NCBI GenBank assembly: GCA_036245525.1
Contig: BTPG01000005.1
Location: 178,811,198-178,875,197, forward strand
Direction of reading: 5' to 3'
Length of the DNA: 64,000 bases
DNA from: Semisulcospira habei
Taxonomy: Eukaryota > Mollusca > Gastropoda > Semisulcospiridae
Shown: positions 26,168 through 35,325 of the stretch, piece after piece
Position numbering within the stretch: the stretch's first letter is position 1
Layout: the number at the start of each line of letters is the position of its first letter
Notes under the pieces: generated by a model
The model's input: the letters and a program-made list of their open reading frames with translations, nothing else
Told to the model about the DNA's origin: nothing
Database searches by the model: none
Made by a program: the position numbers and the translations under genes

Positions 26168-27308
26168 ATGTTTATAACCTTAACAAATATTGACACGAGC
26201 AAACCAGTGTGGCTAACTAATGGAATCGATAATCGAGATGGTAACAAGGCTGTGGCTATCCATGAAATGTTTTATACAGTAAAGTGGTTTAATGTAACGG
26301 ATAATACAAGTTTTTATATAAGTTATGTTAATGCTGGTAATAGTGGCTTGGACACTAATACACACTTTATACCATCTGGGTATTATGACTTTTGTACTTT
26401 AGCTACATGGTTTCAAAATAATTTAAAAATTAAATGATGATTGATGATTGTACATTGCTTAACGTCCCGACAGCAACAAGGCTTTCTCAGGACGTGCCTG
26501 CACTGCTTGTGAAAAAAAACCTAAACAGAACATTGAATGTATGTCGCCAGCCGGTCAAATACATTAAATAAACCTAACACATAGGGCCTAAATAAAGCTA
26601 AGACCATTTAGCAACACACATCCAATATCAAGAGCTACAGGCAGTGCAGACAGTAGGGAGAGTTTTAAAAAGGCAAATACAGGTGAATGGACAAAGGGTA
26701 GACAGAAACACATGCTCCAGAATAGAGAGAAAAACCCACCCTGTGGGGCTGACCAGGGTGACCCTGGGAACTAAAAAATACCTAACCCCACCCAAGTCCC
26801 CCAGGGCAGACCCGGGTGGGGGTTAAAAATTAAAGCAACTTTAAATCAGGCTAACTTGTTTGTTGAATTAGAAATTCCTACAGGCACTATACCTTTATTT
26901 TCAACTGAACTTGCATATTTACTTGGTTTAATAGACAGAAATACAATGCCTGTAAATTGGGTAATGGGTTTTACAGATAATGGTACTAGTGGATGGTATT
27001 ATACACCAGATGTAACTAAAATAACTGGAACATATCCTGTTCATTTGTCAGTACACACATTTCTAAATGTTTATTTAAAAGAACTAAACACGACTGAAAA
27101 TGTACACAATGGAAAACCATCAACTTTGTTGAGATGCTTACCAACTGGAACTGCTCCCTATTGTGAAAGTGTGTCTGTTAGATTTCCTAATTTACAGTTT
27201 AAGAAATTAGGTTCTAGTTTCTTTGAGTCACTGAGTATATCTGTAACTAATCAGAATGGTAAACCAGTTGTGATGCATGATTTTAGTGTTGTGTTAGAAA
27301 TTAAATAA
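26168..27308 (+). pseudogene. Penton-like minor capsid gene of the Maverick, disrupted by a SINE-like insertion
   Basis: The first part (26168-26434, from MFITLTNIDTSKPVW) and second part (26835-27308, ending FSVVLEIK) are in the same frame once the 388-bp insert and one copy of the 12-bp duplication are discounted; the undisrupted gene would have about 246 codons. Features are EMFYTVKWFNVTDNT, FIPSGYYDFCTLATWF, FSTELAYLLGL, YPVHLSVHTFLNVYL, LLRCLPTG and a final beta-rich stretch. The order (membrane-free, tyrosine-rich N half, 'sELaylLGf', then 'lNVY ... LLRclP') fits the penton-position proteins of Mavericks. The insertion puts stops into the gene (TGA soon after 26434), so this copy cannot encode the full protein. 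Capsid role is inference. Confidence 0.75.
26435..26822. mobile_element. SINE-like element, copy 2, inside the Maverick
   Basis: Flanked by the perfect 12-bp duplication TTAAAAATTAAA at 26423-26434 and 26823-26834. Same body as copies at 13227 and 48678. At its 5' end on this strand it carries extra TGATGATTGA units before the shared TGTACATTGCTTAACG. It postdates the Maverick. Confidence 0.93.
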
Positions 27309-27330
27309 TTTTATTTTTGTTTATAAAAAA

Positions 27331-28209
27331 ATGAGTGGTCTTGGTCCAAAGCCTAGAATCATACCAGTTGCATGTCCAGTAACAGAGTTGAAAGATTTGG
27401 CAGACGTACAGGATTTTGAGAAAGAGGGAGAAATTGGAGAAATATATGGTTTTGAACTTGATTCCTATGGCATGTACAAGAGAAAAGTAATTGTTGACAT
27501 AAAAGACGGTGAAAAACAGATTCCTAAACTTGGTCAGCTTCGTGATGTTACTGTACCTACTCCACCTGTAAATAATGTGCCCTACAACTTAATACATGTG
27601 GGTACTAAATGGGTTGTTTCACCTGTGCCTGTTCCACCTCCAACAATTAACTGGGACATAAAGATTGAATTTATTAGTCCTTATGTATACACTGATGATG
27701 AAGGCGCCTTAGTGTTTAGGAAGGTTGTTAATTCTGGGCCGCTTATTGTAAGCCTTGTTCCAAGTTTTGCCCTAGACAACAATAGCAGAGAAAAACTTAA
27801 AGTTGAAAATTATGAGAAACGAAGATATCTTCTTACAACTAGAAAGGGTAGATCAGATACTTCTGTTGTGTTTATGCCAGCAAGCTTAGTCGTGGCTAGA
27901 GAAGTGACAATAGTATTTGAAATTATCATGAAATCTGTTGCTACTGCTAAAGAGGCTCAAATTGCACAAGGAATTAAACTTACATGGGATGAAACAGTAT
28001 CAGAATCATCAAAGGTCTTTATTGCTATTACAAAAAATAATGATGTTATTAATGTTTCGAGCAGTATTCCCGCTGTCAAGGTGGTGGTTGACAAAACAAC
28101 TTTTGTTCGTCTAACTTACATAAACCTTGAACACATTGATCTTGTTGCATTTTATTATGCCAGCAAATTGTATACTTTTGAAGAGTTGCAAAATGTAATT
28201 GCTGATTAA
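27331..28209 (+). CDS. Maverick protein of unknown function, 292 aa
   Basis: Starts MSGLGPKPRIIPVACPV after GTTTATAAAAAA. It is soluble-looking and beta-rich: EIGEIYGFELDSYGMYKRKV, a proline patch (SPVPVPPPTINWD), IKIEFISPYVYTDDEG, VVFMPASLVVAREVTIVFEI, and a C-terminal half with TWDETVSESSKVFIAIT and IDLVAFYYASKLYTF. No signal peptide, transmembrane segment or catalytic motif is apparent. Lying between the penton-like gene and a membrane protein, in the same direction, it is probably a structural or assembly protein; I do not recognise the family. Confidence 0.78.
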   Translation: MSGLGPKPRIIPVACPVTELKDLADVQDFEKEGEIGEIYGFELDSYGMYKRKVIVDIKDGEKQIPKLGQLRDVTVPTPPVNNVPYNLIHVGTKWVVSPVPVPPPTINWDIKIEFISPYVYTDDEGALVFRKVVNSGPLIVSLVPSFALDNNSREKLKVENYEKRRYLLTTRKGRSDTSVVFMPASLVVAREVTIVFEIIMKSVATAKEAQIAQGIKLTWDETVSESSKVFIAITKNNDVINVSSSIPAVKVVVDKTTFVRLTYINLEHIDLVAFYYASKLYTFEELQNVIAD

Positions 28210-28230
28210 AAAAATATTTGTCAATAAAAA

Positions 28231-28917
28231 ATGGTGAACTTGTATCCACAAATACCGACGCTTGAGCCGACTGAAACAAATGTGATGACTAAAACAACAC
28301 TTGCGCCTGATCCGCATATGCTAATTGCTTCAGATAAAACATTACAGGCAGATGCATTCAGATTAAATAATATTACAGAAGCTTTGAAATATTTGGAAGG
28401 AGAAGAGGCTAAGTACTCACGGTGCAAAAGGAGGTATAAGTCAGTATTTAATTCTGTTCAAAACACTTCTATGGCTATTGGTGCAGTTTCAGCTTCATGT
28501 TCTGTAGGAGGTATAGCTCTGTTCGCCACAGGAATTGGGAGTTTGGCTGGAATAGCAATTGAGGCTATCAGCGTTGCTACATGTCTAACATGCTTTGGTT
28601 TGGAGGCCTTGAACAAGAGGTTTCACACAAAATTAGAAAAACATGAAGCATTGAGTACTTTGGCGGGTGCAAAGCTGAGTAGTATAAAACTTATTATCAG
28701 TAAGGCATTGAATGATAATTTTATTGATGACGAAGAATTTAAGCGGGTCCAGGATGATTTAAATAATTACAAGAAACAGAAGTCTGAAATACAAAATAAA
28801 ATGAGTAGTCAATCTCCCGTAAATATTGAAGAACTGAAAGCTAGTTTTTTAGAGATGGGGAAAAGGATCGGTGTTCAGGAAACCACAGAAAAACTACACA
28901 ATCTTTTAAACAAATAA
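28231..28917 (+). CDS. Maverick hydrophobic/coiled-coil protein, 228 aa
   Basis: Start MVNLYPQIPTLEPTE, directly preceded by TCAATAAAAA. A polar N-terminal third (EALKYLEGEEAKYSRCKRRY) leads to two glycine-rich hydrophobic helices at about 80-120 (SMAIGAVSASCSVGGIALFA, TGIGSLAGIAIEAISVATCL). The remainder is helical and coiled-coil (KLEKHEALSTLAGAKL, DDEEFKRVQDDLNNYKKQK). The basic 'YSRCKRRYKSVFN' entry and the 'TGIGSLAGI' hairpin recur, as I recall, in a widespread Maverick protein of unknown role. The stop lies in AAATAAAAATC, so a polyadenylation-like signal overlaps it. It is the last gene before the non-coding right arm. Confidence 0.8.
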   Translation: MVNLYPQIPTLEPTETNVMTKTTLAPDPHMLIASDKTLQADAFRLNNITEALKYLEGEEAKYSRCKRRYKSVFNSVQNTSMAIGAVSASCSVGGIALFATGIGSLAGIAIEAISVATCLTCFGLEALNKRFHTKLEKHEALSTLAGAKLSSIKLIISKALNDNFIDDEEFKRVQDDLNNYKKQKSEIQNKMSSQSPVNIEELKASFLEMGKRIGVQETTEKLHNLLNK

Positions 28918-30106
28918 AAATCAGATTTGGTAATCGTTTATTAATGTCATACACTTCACAGAAAAATGACATGTCGCCTAACTATTTAACCCCATCAGCA
29001 CCACCACCACCTGACTATTACTAAAAAAAAAGTTTTCTTGTTGTCCTTGTAACTTGGGAAATCTGTCCGAGTATCTTGTTGACTTGCATCAAGAACTTAC
29101 AAGATCTTATGTTAAGACACTTATAAGAACTTGTTTTAAGTCACTTATAATTACTTACGCCAACTAACTTCAAAGGTACTTACAAAGTTACTTGCTGGTT
29201 TATAAATTACCTGATTAAGTACTTGTAATTTACTTAGAAACATCTAGACAGTAACATAGACAGGAACTTGTTAATTTTACCCATGACTTGAACACCAGAA
29301 AATAATCTAGACTCAGTAACAATATGGGAGAGAATTTGCTCTGTTCAGTATCAGCATAAGAAATAATAACAGATTATTTCCCTTTGTTCAGTAAAAGGGA
29401 AGGAATCACCACCTGTTCAGTAACAAAATTTTAGATTACTTCCCTTTGTTGAATATAAGTTTATACAAGGGAAGTAATTTTGAGAAAATTTTGGTAAGAC
29501 AAAAAGTTACTTCCCTTGTTTTATTAAATTATGTTTTAATTTTTGACTAAAATATATATGTTTTTTCATAAAAAATAAAAGGCAAGATGTGTCAATAATT
29601 ATGATAGATAATAGTATAAAGATGTTATTATTTGATTTTTGTTTAAAAATGTGTGATTATTGTTGTCTTTTAATACAAATATAATTTTTTTGGTATTACT
29701 TTTTTGCTTCACCAACTTAATTATTTTAGGAGAATGTAGGGTTATATAAATGAAAATGTTTCTATTCATTGTGGGTCCGTGAGTGGTCCAGTGGCCTAGG
29801 AAACAAACAAGGGAGTTATTTGTGCACAAAAACCCGGGTTGTAACTCCCTTGCTTGTTCCAAACACCTCTGGGACATCTACACTTTCGTTTCGGGCAGCC
29901 GAGTCTTGGTAGATTCCCGTCTGGGGTGGGCGGAACAAACCAAAACCTAGGCCACACCAAAAGCTCTCACAGGGAAGGCGAATTGTGCACTTGAACCTGG
30001 GTTATAGCTGACTCTGTGAGAGCAACTGGAAAAAGACCAGGAGCGGACTTTTACCATTTTTTGGTTCCAGTGCCATTGACCTCGTGACCTCTGACCTTGA
30101 CCTGAC
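28918..30106. other. Non-coding right arm of the Maverick
   Basis: No credible gene. The first 600 bp are rich in direct repeats of ACTTACAAG/ACTTATAAG type and of ACTTCCCTT with TTCAGTAACAA. Between 29800 and 29860 the arms AAGGGAGTTA and TAACTCCCTT form a hairpin, and CTCTCACAGG pairs with CTGTGAGAG at 29965 and 30013. It may hold control or replication signals. Confidence 0.6.
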
Positions 30107-30710
30107 CTTTTGACTTGCCTGAGACAATTACAGACAAAAGACGCTGTTTTTTCGAGTCCAAGTCTTTGTTTTCTACAGTATTGATATCACTTAAAAGTAG
30201 TAATTCGTCTTGATTCATTTTAAAACGTAATATAATAATTTTGTTTAAAGAAGTCAATGACAGCATTAATTATTTAGGTGTGGTGGGGGATCTGGCTTAA
30301 TAATCGCAGGTTGGTAGCTAATCAAAAAACGTAGCTTGAATGATTTCTGGAGTGGAACTAAAATGACTAGGTAATAAAGGTATTGGTTGTGTTTGGTGGA
30401 GTGCGTTAGTCTAAATGGCTAGTTGATTACAATAATTAGTTGATCGATGTGGCATTTATCGATTTGATTGGTTTTCAAATCTTATATTCTCATTCTAGAA
30501 TTAATTATTCTGAGAATGAGAATATGAGAGCCCCAGCCTACCCCTCCCCCAAACGTAGCTTGAATGATTTCTGGAGTGGAACTAAAATGGCTAGGTAATA
30601 AAGGTATTGGGTGTCTTTGTTGACGTGGGCTTGCTTAATTACCGTGTTAATTAGAATAAATATATTGTTTGGGGGAGGGGTAGGCTGGGGCTCTCATATT
30701 CTCATTCTCT
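30107..30710. repeat. Maverick right terminal inverted repeat
   Basis: Reverse complement of the left repeat at 14767-15371. It holds a truncated minus-strand copy of the start of the first gene (about 37 codons from MNQDELLLLSDI, then diverging at 30107). The outer 302 bp look identical to the left end. Confidence 0.95.
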
Positions 30711-30870
30711 CTCAGCCTTTGGATGACGGAGAGAGTCACTCCGCATCGCATGCCAACTTCCCGTAGTGCCACGCCCTCTTGAAGCCACGCCACCCCCCAT
30801 TCCAAGCTCAGCCTCCCTCAGTCGTTGTCTTGGGGGCATGGTTGCAAAGGCCCAGAAATCACGGCCTTAA
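30711..30870 (-). pseudogene. Tc1/mariner-type transposase, N-terminal part, separated by the Maverick
   Basis: The right target duplication CTCAGC (30711-30716) is followed by antisense coding text reading AWLQEGVALREVGMRCGVT and LSVIQRL. This is the helix-turn-helix opening of a Tc1-type transposase. It continues into the frame at 14766 (RDRYNNTG) when one duplication copy is discounted. It may extend to about 30900. The intron stretch 30900-31500 beyond shows only a short ACT repeat at about 31455-31480. Confidence 0.85.
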
Positions 30871-31527
30871 ATGCCCGTCTGGACTGAATAACTGCTTGAA
30901 CTCTGATCAGAAAAGACAGGACATGCACGTGCACGGCACTTTTCTTTTCTGCCCAGTCTGTTTTGTCAGCGAGACGCTCACAAAGTGACGCCATTTTTCA
31001 GTGATTTTTGCGTTTCTTTTCCTGCACGATTTAGAACGTCTAAGAAACATGTGAGTACATGTCAAAATCACATTGCTGTGGTGCCTGGCCATCACATTCA
31101 TTCAGTTATTAAAGAAAGCGCATTGCAATTTCGGCATTACCTTGTATTTACCAAACCATACCAAACACCGCAGTGACCCTTGTATTATTTTGAGTAGTAT
31201 ACAACCAAAAAGGGACAGCAAAAAAACAACAACAACAATCAAACTTGTTCATATTTTGGTCAGAATATGTGATCCAAGGCTTCATAAGGCGGTTATGAGT
31301 ATTTTCTGTTGACATACGGGTTCGGGGGTTGTCAGAAAATGAGGAACAATCAAAAGATGCAATCGCTTCTAAACATGATTTCGCGCCAAAATGTCACTTA
31401 CGAGGTAGCATGCGAACACAATCGACATGAGCCATAGTGCGCCATAAAATGTGGCACTACTACTATTACTACTACTAACGAGGAGAAAAAGAAGAGGAAG
31501 AAGAAAACCACTACTATGATATTACAG

Positions 31528-31848
31528 CTGTCTAAAGGAAGCCAGTTTGATTTACAAGATGTGAGTCTCTGTAGTCTGTATGAATCTGACTGTTCTTATG
31601 AACTTCAAACGTCTGTAGACATGTACGATTGACCTGTCTAAAGGAAGCCAGTTTGATTTACAAGATGTGAGTCTCTGTAGTCTGTATGAATCTGACTGTT
31701 CTTATGAACTTCAAACGTCTGTAGACATGTACGATTGACCTGTCTAAAGGAAGCCAGTTTGATTTACAAGATGTGAGTCTCTGTAGTCTGTATGAATCTG
31801 ACTGTTCTTATGAACTTCAAACGTCTGTAAACATGTACGATTGACCTG
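31528..31848. repeat. 106-bp tandem repeat, three units
   Basis: CTGTCTAAAGGAAGCCAG recurs at 31528, 31634 and 31740. The units are nearly identical (one G/A difference noted in the last), so the amplification is recent or homogenised. Confidence 0.95.
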
Positions 31849-31854
31849 TGCGAC

Positions 31855-31995
31855 TTTATTAGCCAAGAATACTTTAAAGCTGTATTTGCATCATGTTTTA
31901 AGACATTTCTCTTAGTATGGCTGGCCAGACTTTTACCCTTCCCGCCGTGAGATGGCTTTAGTCGCCTGCTCGGCGTTAAACCCCAATAACTAACT
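31855..31995 (+). mobile_element. SINE/LINE 3' tail remnant of mollusc type
   Basis: Ends GCGTTAAACCCCAATAAC then TAACTG, preceded by GATGGCTTTAGTCGCCTGCT. A GGCGTTAAACCCCAATAAC tail before TAAC units is common in mollusc short retroposons, from memory. The body is not recognisable. Confidence 0.5.
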
Positions 31996-32108
31996 GTTGT
32001 TATTATCATTATGAATGTTCCAAAGGCGCAGGCGCGGACACGTACATGTCGAATGAAATATGACCAAGAACCAGATCACCGAACAGAAGCACCGACAGGG
32101 TGAATCCA

Positions 32109-32186
32109 ACATCCCAATGCGCACAAGGCCATCGGGCCGACGTCGGCCGCTGTTGGCCCGCGCACGACCTTGTGCGCATTGGGATA
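32109..32186. repeat. GC-rich hairpin
   Basis: ATCCCAATGCGCACAAGGCC and its inverted partner ending GTGCGCATTGGGAT, with a GGCCGACGTCGGCC palindrome between. Single copy here. A family-C hairpin trace lies at about 32418-32465. Confidence 0.7.
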
Positions 32187-32499
32187 TTCGTGGGTATGAC
32201 GCTGAGAAATGAATACATGTATGTAAGAGGCTTTCCGCTAGTGTTAGACGTTTTTTCCGTCATCGGGCCGGACACAATGAAAAAAATTCTACAGTCCGTC
32301 GCAGGGAGAAAAAAAAATCTCAATATTTGTCCGTCCCGGTAACGGACGGCCTTCCACTTCTTTTCGTCCCTGTCAAAATGTGTCCGTCAAATACGTTAAC
32401 GGAAAGCCTGAAGTAAAAATACTATTCTGACGAGCACACGAAATGCGACATTTTCGGAACCATAGGCTCATACGGGTTTATGTCTCTTGGATCAGAGTG

Positions 32500-33660
32500 T
32501 CGTTCGCCTTGCCCCGGCAGCTACGTGTGCAGGACGGCGAACTTCCAGCTGCGAAGAATCAGATCTATTAGACCATTCATTACCCGGTCCGCCACTGTTC
32601 AACTTATTTGCTCCCTTGTCCTTAGCCGCTTAGACTATTGTAACGCCCTCCTGGCAGGTGTCCCCCAGAAAGAACTCTCCCGTCTGCAGACAGTCCTCAA
32701 CAATGCTGCCAGACTTGCTTTTGGCAAATCTAAAATGGACCATGTAACTCCCCTACTTCAGGAATTGCACTGGCTACCCATTCAGTTTAGAGTCGAGTAC
32801 AAGATTGCGGTTCTGGGTTTACGCTGCTTTGATGGATCCCTACCGCCATATCTCTCATCCCTCCTCAACATCTATCAGCCCTCCCGTTCCCTTCGTTCCT
32901 GCTCTGAGAAGCGTTTTTGTGTCCCCAGCATTTCATCTAAGCGGTTTGGCAGCCGGACATTCCAGTATCAAGCCCATGTTGTCTGGAACTCACTTCCCCA
33001 ACACCTCCGGAATGCTGAAAACATTGACGTCTTTAAGACCCAACTTAAAACCTACTTCTTTCAGCTTGCGTACCATTAATCCACAGATTGTGTGTGATAA
33101 TGGGCTGGTCTGCATACATATTTATTTCTGTGGCTTATGATGCCTCACCTAGTACCATCATGGTGGCATTTATTACCTCGGTCCTCCTTTTGTTGACCGT
33201 GTAGGACCATCTTGGTGGCTTCACTTTACATCCTTAGTGTATTGACCATTTGGTGGCTCAGACGATCACAGGTCATCTATTTGTAGCGCCATCGCGGTTG
33301 TGCTGATCTTGAGTCCTCCTTCTGTTGACTTTGTAGCACCATCATGGTGGCTTAGATCATAGGTCTTTCGTTTGCTGACCGTTTAGTACCATCGTGGTGG
33401 CCTTGATCTTAGGTCTTCCCTCTGTTGACCGCGTAGCACCATCGTGGTGGCACATCGGCATGATCAAAATCTGTTTAACTTGTGATTGTGAATGGTTTGG
33501 TTTTGTTATGTGTGTTTTAGTTGTGTGTGTGTGCGTAGATTAAACTTTTTTAAAGGTAGTGAGATTCTGCATGTATATACATTTTTGGTACCGCGCTTAG
33601 AGCCCACTGCTTCTGGGGATTCCGCGCGATATAAATGTTCTTTATTATTATTATTAGTAG
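32500..33660 (+). mobile_element. CR1/L2-type LINE, 3' fragment with repetitive 3' UTR
   Basis: An open frame to 33079 encodes the C-terminal part of the LINE protein: VLSRLDYCNALLAGVPQ, LQELHWLPIQFRVEYKI, YQPSRSLRSC and HVVWNSLPQHL. A 3' UTR follows. In it, a unit containing TAGCACCATCGTGGTGG is repeated about six times at 33149-33460. The end reads GCGCGATATAAATGTTC and then TTATTATTATTA. It is 5'-truncated; the left edge is uncertain. Confidence 0.85.
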
Positions 33661-33689
33661 TAGTAATAAGAAACAGCACGGCTGGGCAT

Positions 33690-33960
33690 TGTCCACAGGC
33701 CATTTCCGGAAATCGCGTGTTCGTCCGAGCTTTCAACTCATTCTGCCCGCGACACACCACAGCAAGATATGGCTCGACCATGATAGTTCATGGATGGTGG
33801 CAGAATACCACCCTTGAACTATCATGGTCGATCTGTCTCCTGAATTGTAATGCAATCCACAATGTGGGTATTTCGTGCCTCGGGCACAACGAGCTGTAAA
33901 TTTTCGTAGAAACTCGTTCCGTTTTTACCTACGTCTGATTTCCGAACAACGTCTGTTGAA
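33690..33960. mobile_element. Mixed hairpin MITE remnants (families H and B)
   Basis: Family-H segments (GGAAATCGCGTGTTCGTCC, and TTTTCGTAGAAACTCGTTCC after 33898) flank a family-B-like core (CCATGATAGTTCATGG ... CTTGAACTATCATGG at about 33777-33830). A B-type element appears to have inserted in an H-type one. Confidence 0.6.
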
Positions 33961-34429
33961 GTGCACGGTGAAGCGGGTAGCTTCAGCTGGTGCGTAAAAC
34001 ATTGAATGCCTGGGGTTTCTAATGGGGGCTGCGTTCTCGAAGGCTCTTGCTACAGACCTCCTTTCGTTGACTCCTTTTTGAAAGCCGATGACGAGACGGG
34101 AATGACGAGGTTGGTCTGTGAGGAGGACATTTTAATTTATTTTTTTTAAAAACAATGTTTTATTAGAACTGTTTGGTTAGTCTAACAGCGGAAAATTTGA
34201 GCTGCCGACCATGAGGAAGACGCACCGCCGCTGTGCAGCGCCATCCGACCTACCTAGCCGCTTTAAAATATATGTTTTTAGTACTCACTCATAGTTTGAA
34301 ATTACCTCTAAATTATATGAGCTCAGCTCCGATCATGGATACATTTGACACCAGCTTCCTAAACAAACCTCCTCTACGTACACAGAATTAATGTAGGGGC
34401 TTTGCTTACAGCATGTGTTATTACAATAT

Positions 34430-34534
34430 TATACTGACGAGCCAAAGAAATGCGACATTTTTGGAATCATCGGAAACACTGTAGTGTTTCCGATGATTCT
34501 AAAAATGTCGCATTTCTTTTGCTCGTCAGTATAT
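34430..34534. mobile_element. Palindromic MITE family C (Tc1/mariner-like ends)
   Basis: TATACTGACGAGCCAAAG ... GCATTTCTTTTGCTCGTC ... AGTATA, an almost perfect palindrome of about 104 bp through AAACACTGTAGTGTTT. Flanking TA and CAGT-type ends fit Tc1/mariner mobilisation. Other copies at 59817, 59935 and 61271. Confidence 0.85.
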
Positions 34535-34829
34535 TCTAGAAGCTATAGAAAGCTACTTTTGATGATTTTACTCGCCGTTTATCGAGCGGGTGAGTAAAAA
34601 ACAAACAAACAAACAAACAAAAATTGCGAGAAGTTTGCGTAAACATAACTGCAGTATTGTGACATGGTTTTTCTGTGTTCAGTGATGTGTCAATGCGCAC
34701 GACCTCTACATTTAACCCCTTCGCCGTCGGTGATCAAGAATTTCGCGTCAGAAAAGACTGCACACTCACTGACAGTCTCGTGAAGCACACATAGGCAAAT
34801 GAGACAAAATTAGGCTTTCAGCAACAGTT

Positions 34830-34985
34830 TTCTTAGCCCATTCGCTGCCGAGAAAAAGTGAGAACGATCCAACTGCAAGAGACATTGTCGCGGGGGCTCA
34901 TGAGGATCTATGCCTCTTGCTGAGACCAATTTGTATCCATGTTTCTTGGACGGGTTTAGCTTTTGGTCATTGAATGAAAAACTAT
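34830..34985. mobile_element. Hairpin MITE family A, one arm shortened
   Basis: TTAGCCCATTCGCTGCCGAG start, TCCAACTGCAAGAGAC, then GGGGGCTCATGAGGATCTAT, and the flank GAGACCAATTTGTATCC. The arm TAGATCCTCATGAGCCC is missing. Confidence 0.7.
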
Positions 34986-35096
34986 TTCAAAATAATAAAT
35001 GTACGCAAAGTGGCAGAGAGAGGGGGTATAGCTCCCTTGAGCATGCATAGCCACCGGTACTGATCACACGACCGGGCGCCTGCTTGCACACGGTGT

Positions 35097-35299
35097 TTAA
35101 CCCTTACCCTGCCAATATACCTACATTTTGTTTCTGAAACGACCCCAAAGGCCACAACCCTCCAAAGAATAGGGATCCAAATTGGTCTCAGCAAGAGACA
35201 GAGATCCTCATGAGCCCCCGCAGTAGCGGGGGCTCATGAGGATCTCTGTCTCTTGCAGTCGGGTCGTGTTCCATTTGTTTTCGACAGTAAAGAGGTTAA
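35097..35299. mobile_element. TTAA-flanked hairpin MITE family A, complete copy
   Basis: TTAA at 35097-35100 and 35296-35299. Perfect arms at about 35195-35255 (GAGATCCTCATGAGCCCCCG and complement). Termini TTAACCCTTACCCTGCC and GACAGTAAAGAGGTTAA. It lies 27 bp beyond the donor of the exon at 35326-35540. Confidence 0.88.
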
Positions 35300-35325
35300 A
35301 AGTCGACCCCGTCGAACAAACTAAC

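Larger units (their letters stand above)
14767..30710. mobile_element. Maverick/Polinton (adintovirus-like) element, end to end
   Basis: A 15,944-bp element with terminal inverted repeats of about 605 bp and 6-bp target duplications. It carries the family's defining set: DDE integrase, DNA polymerase B with exonuclease, A32/FtsK-like packaging ATPase, and putative major and minor capsid proteins. Eight further genes are unknown. All genes lack introns and are tightly packed, on both strands. Base composition is markedly AT-rich compared with the flanking intron. Known lesions are an A9 run that shifts the polymerase frame near its C terminus and a SINE-like insertion in the penton-like gene. 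The insertion splits a Tc1-like transposase and lies in an intron of the polycystin-family gene. Confidence 0.97.

Noticed and set aside
26644..26826. 60-codon frame inside the Maverick insertion
   Set aside because: It is within the SINE-like element, and the other copies of that element do not preserve it.
29599..29877. 92-codon minus-strand frame in the Maverick right arm
   Set aside because: Low-complexity, AT-rich, no leader signal and no recurring family pattern.
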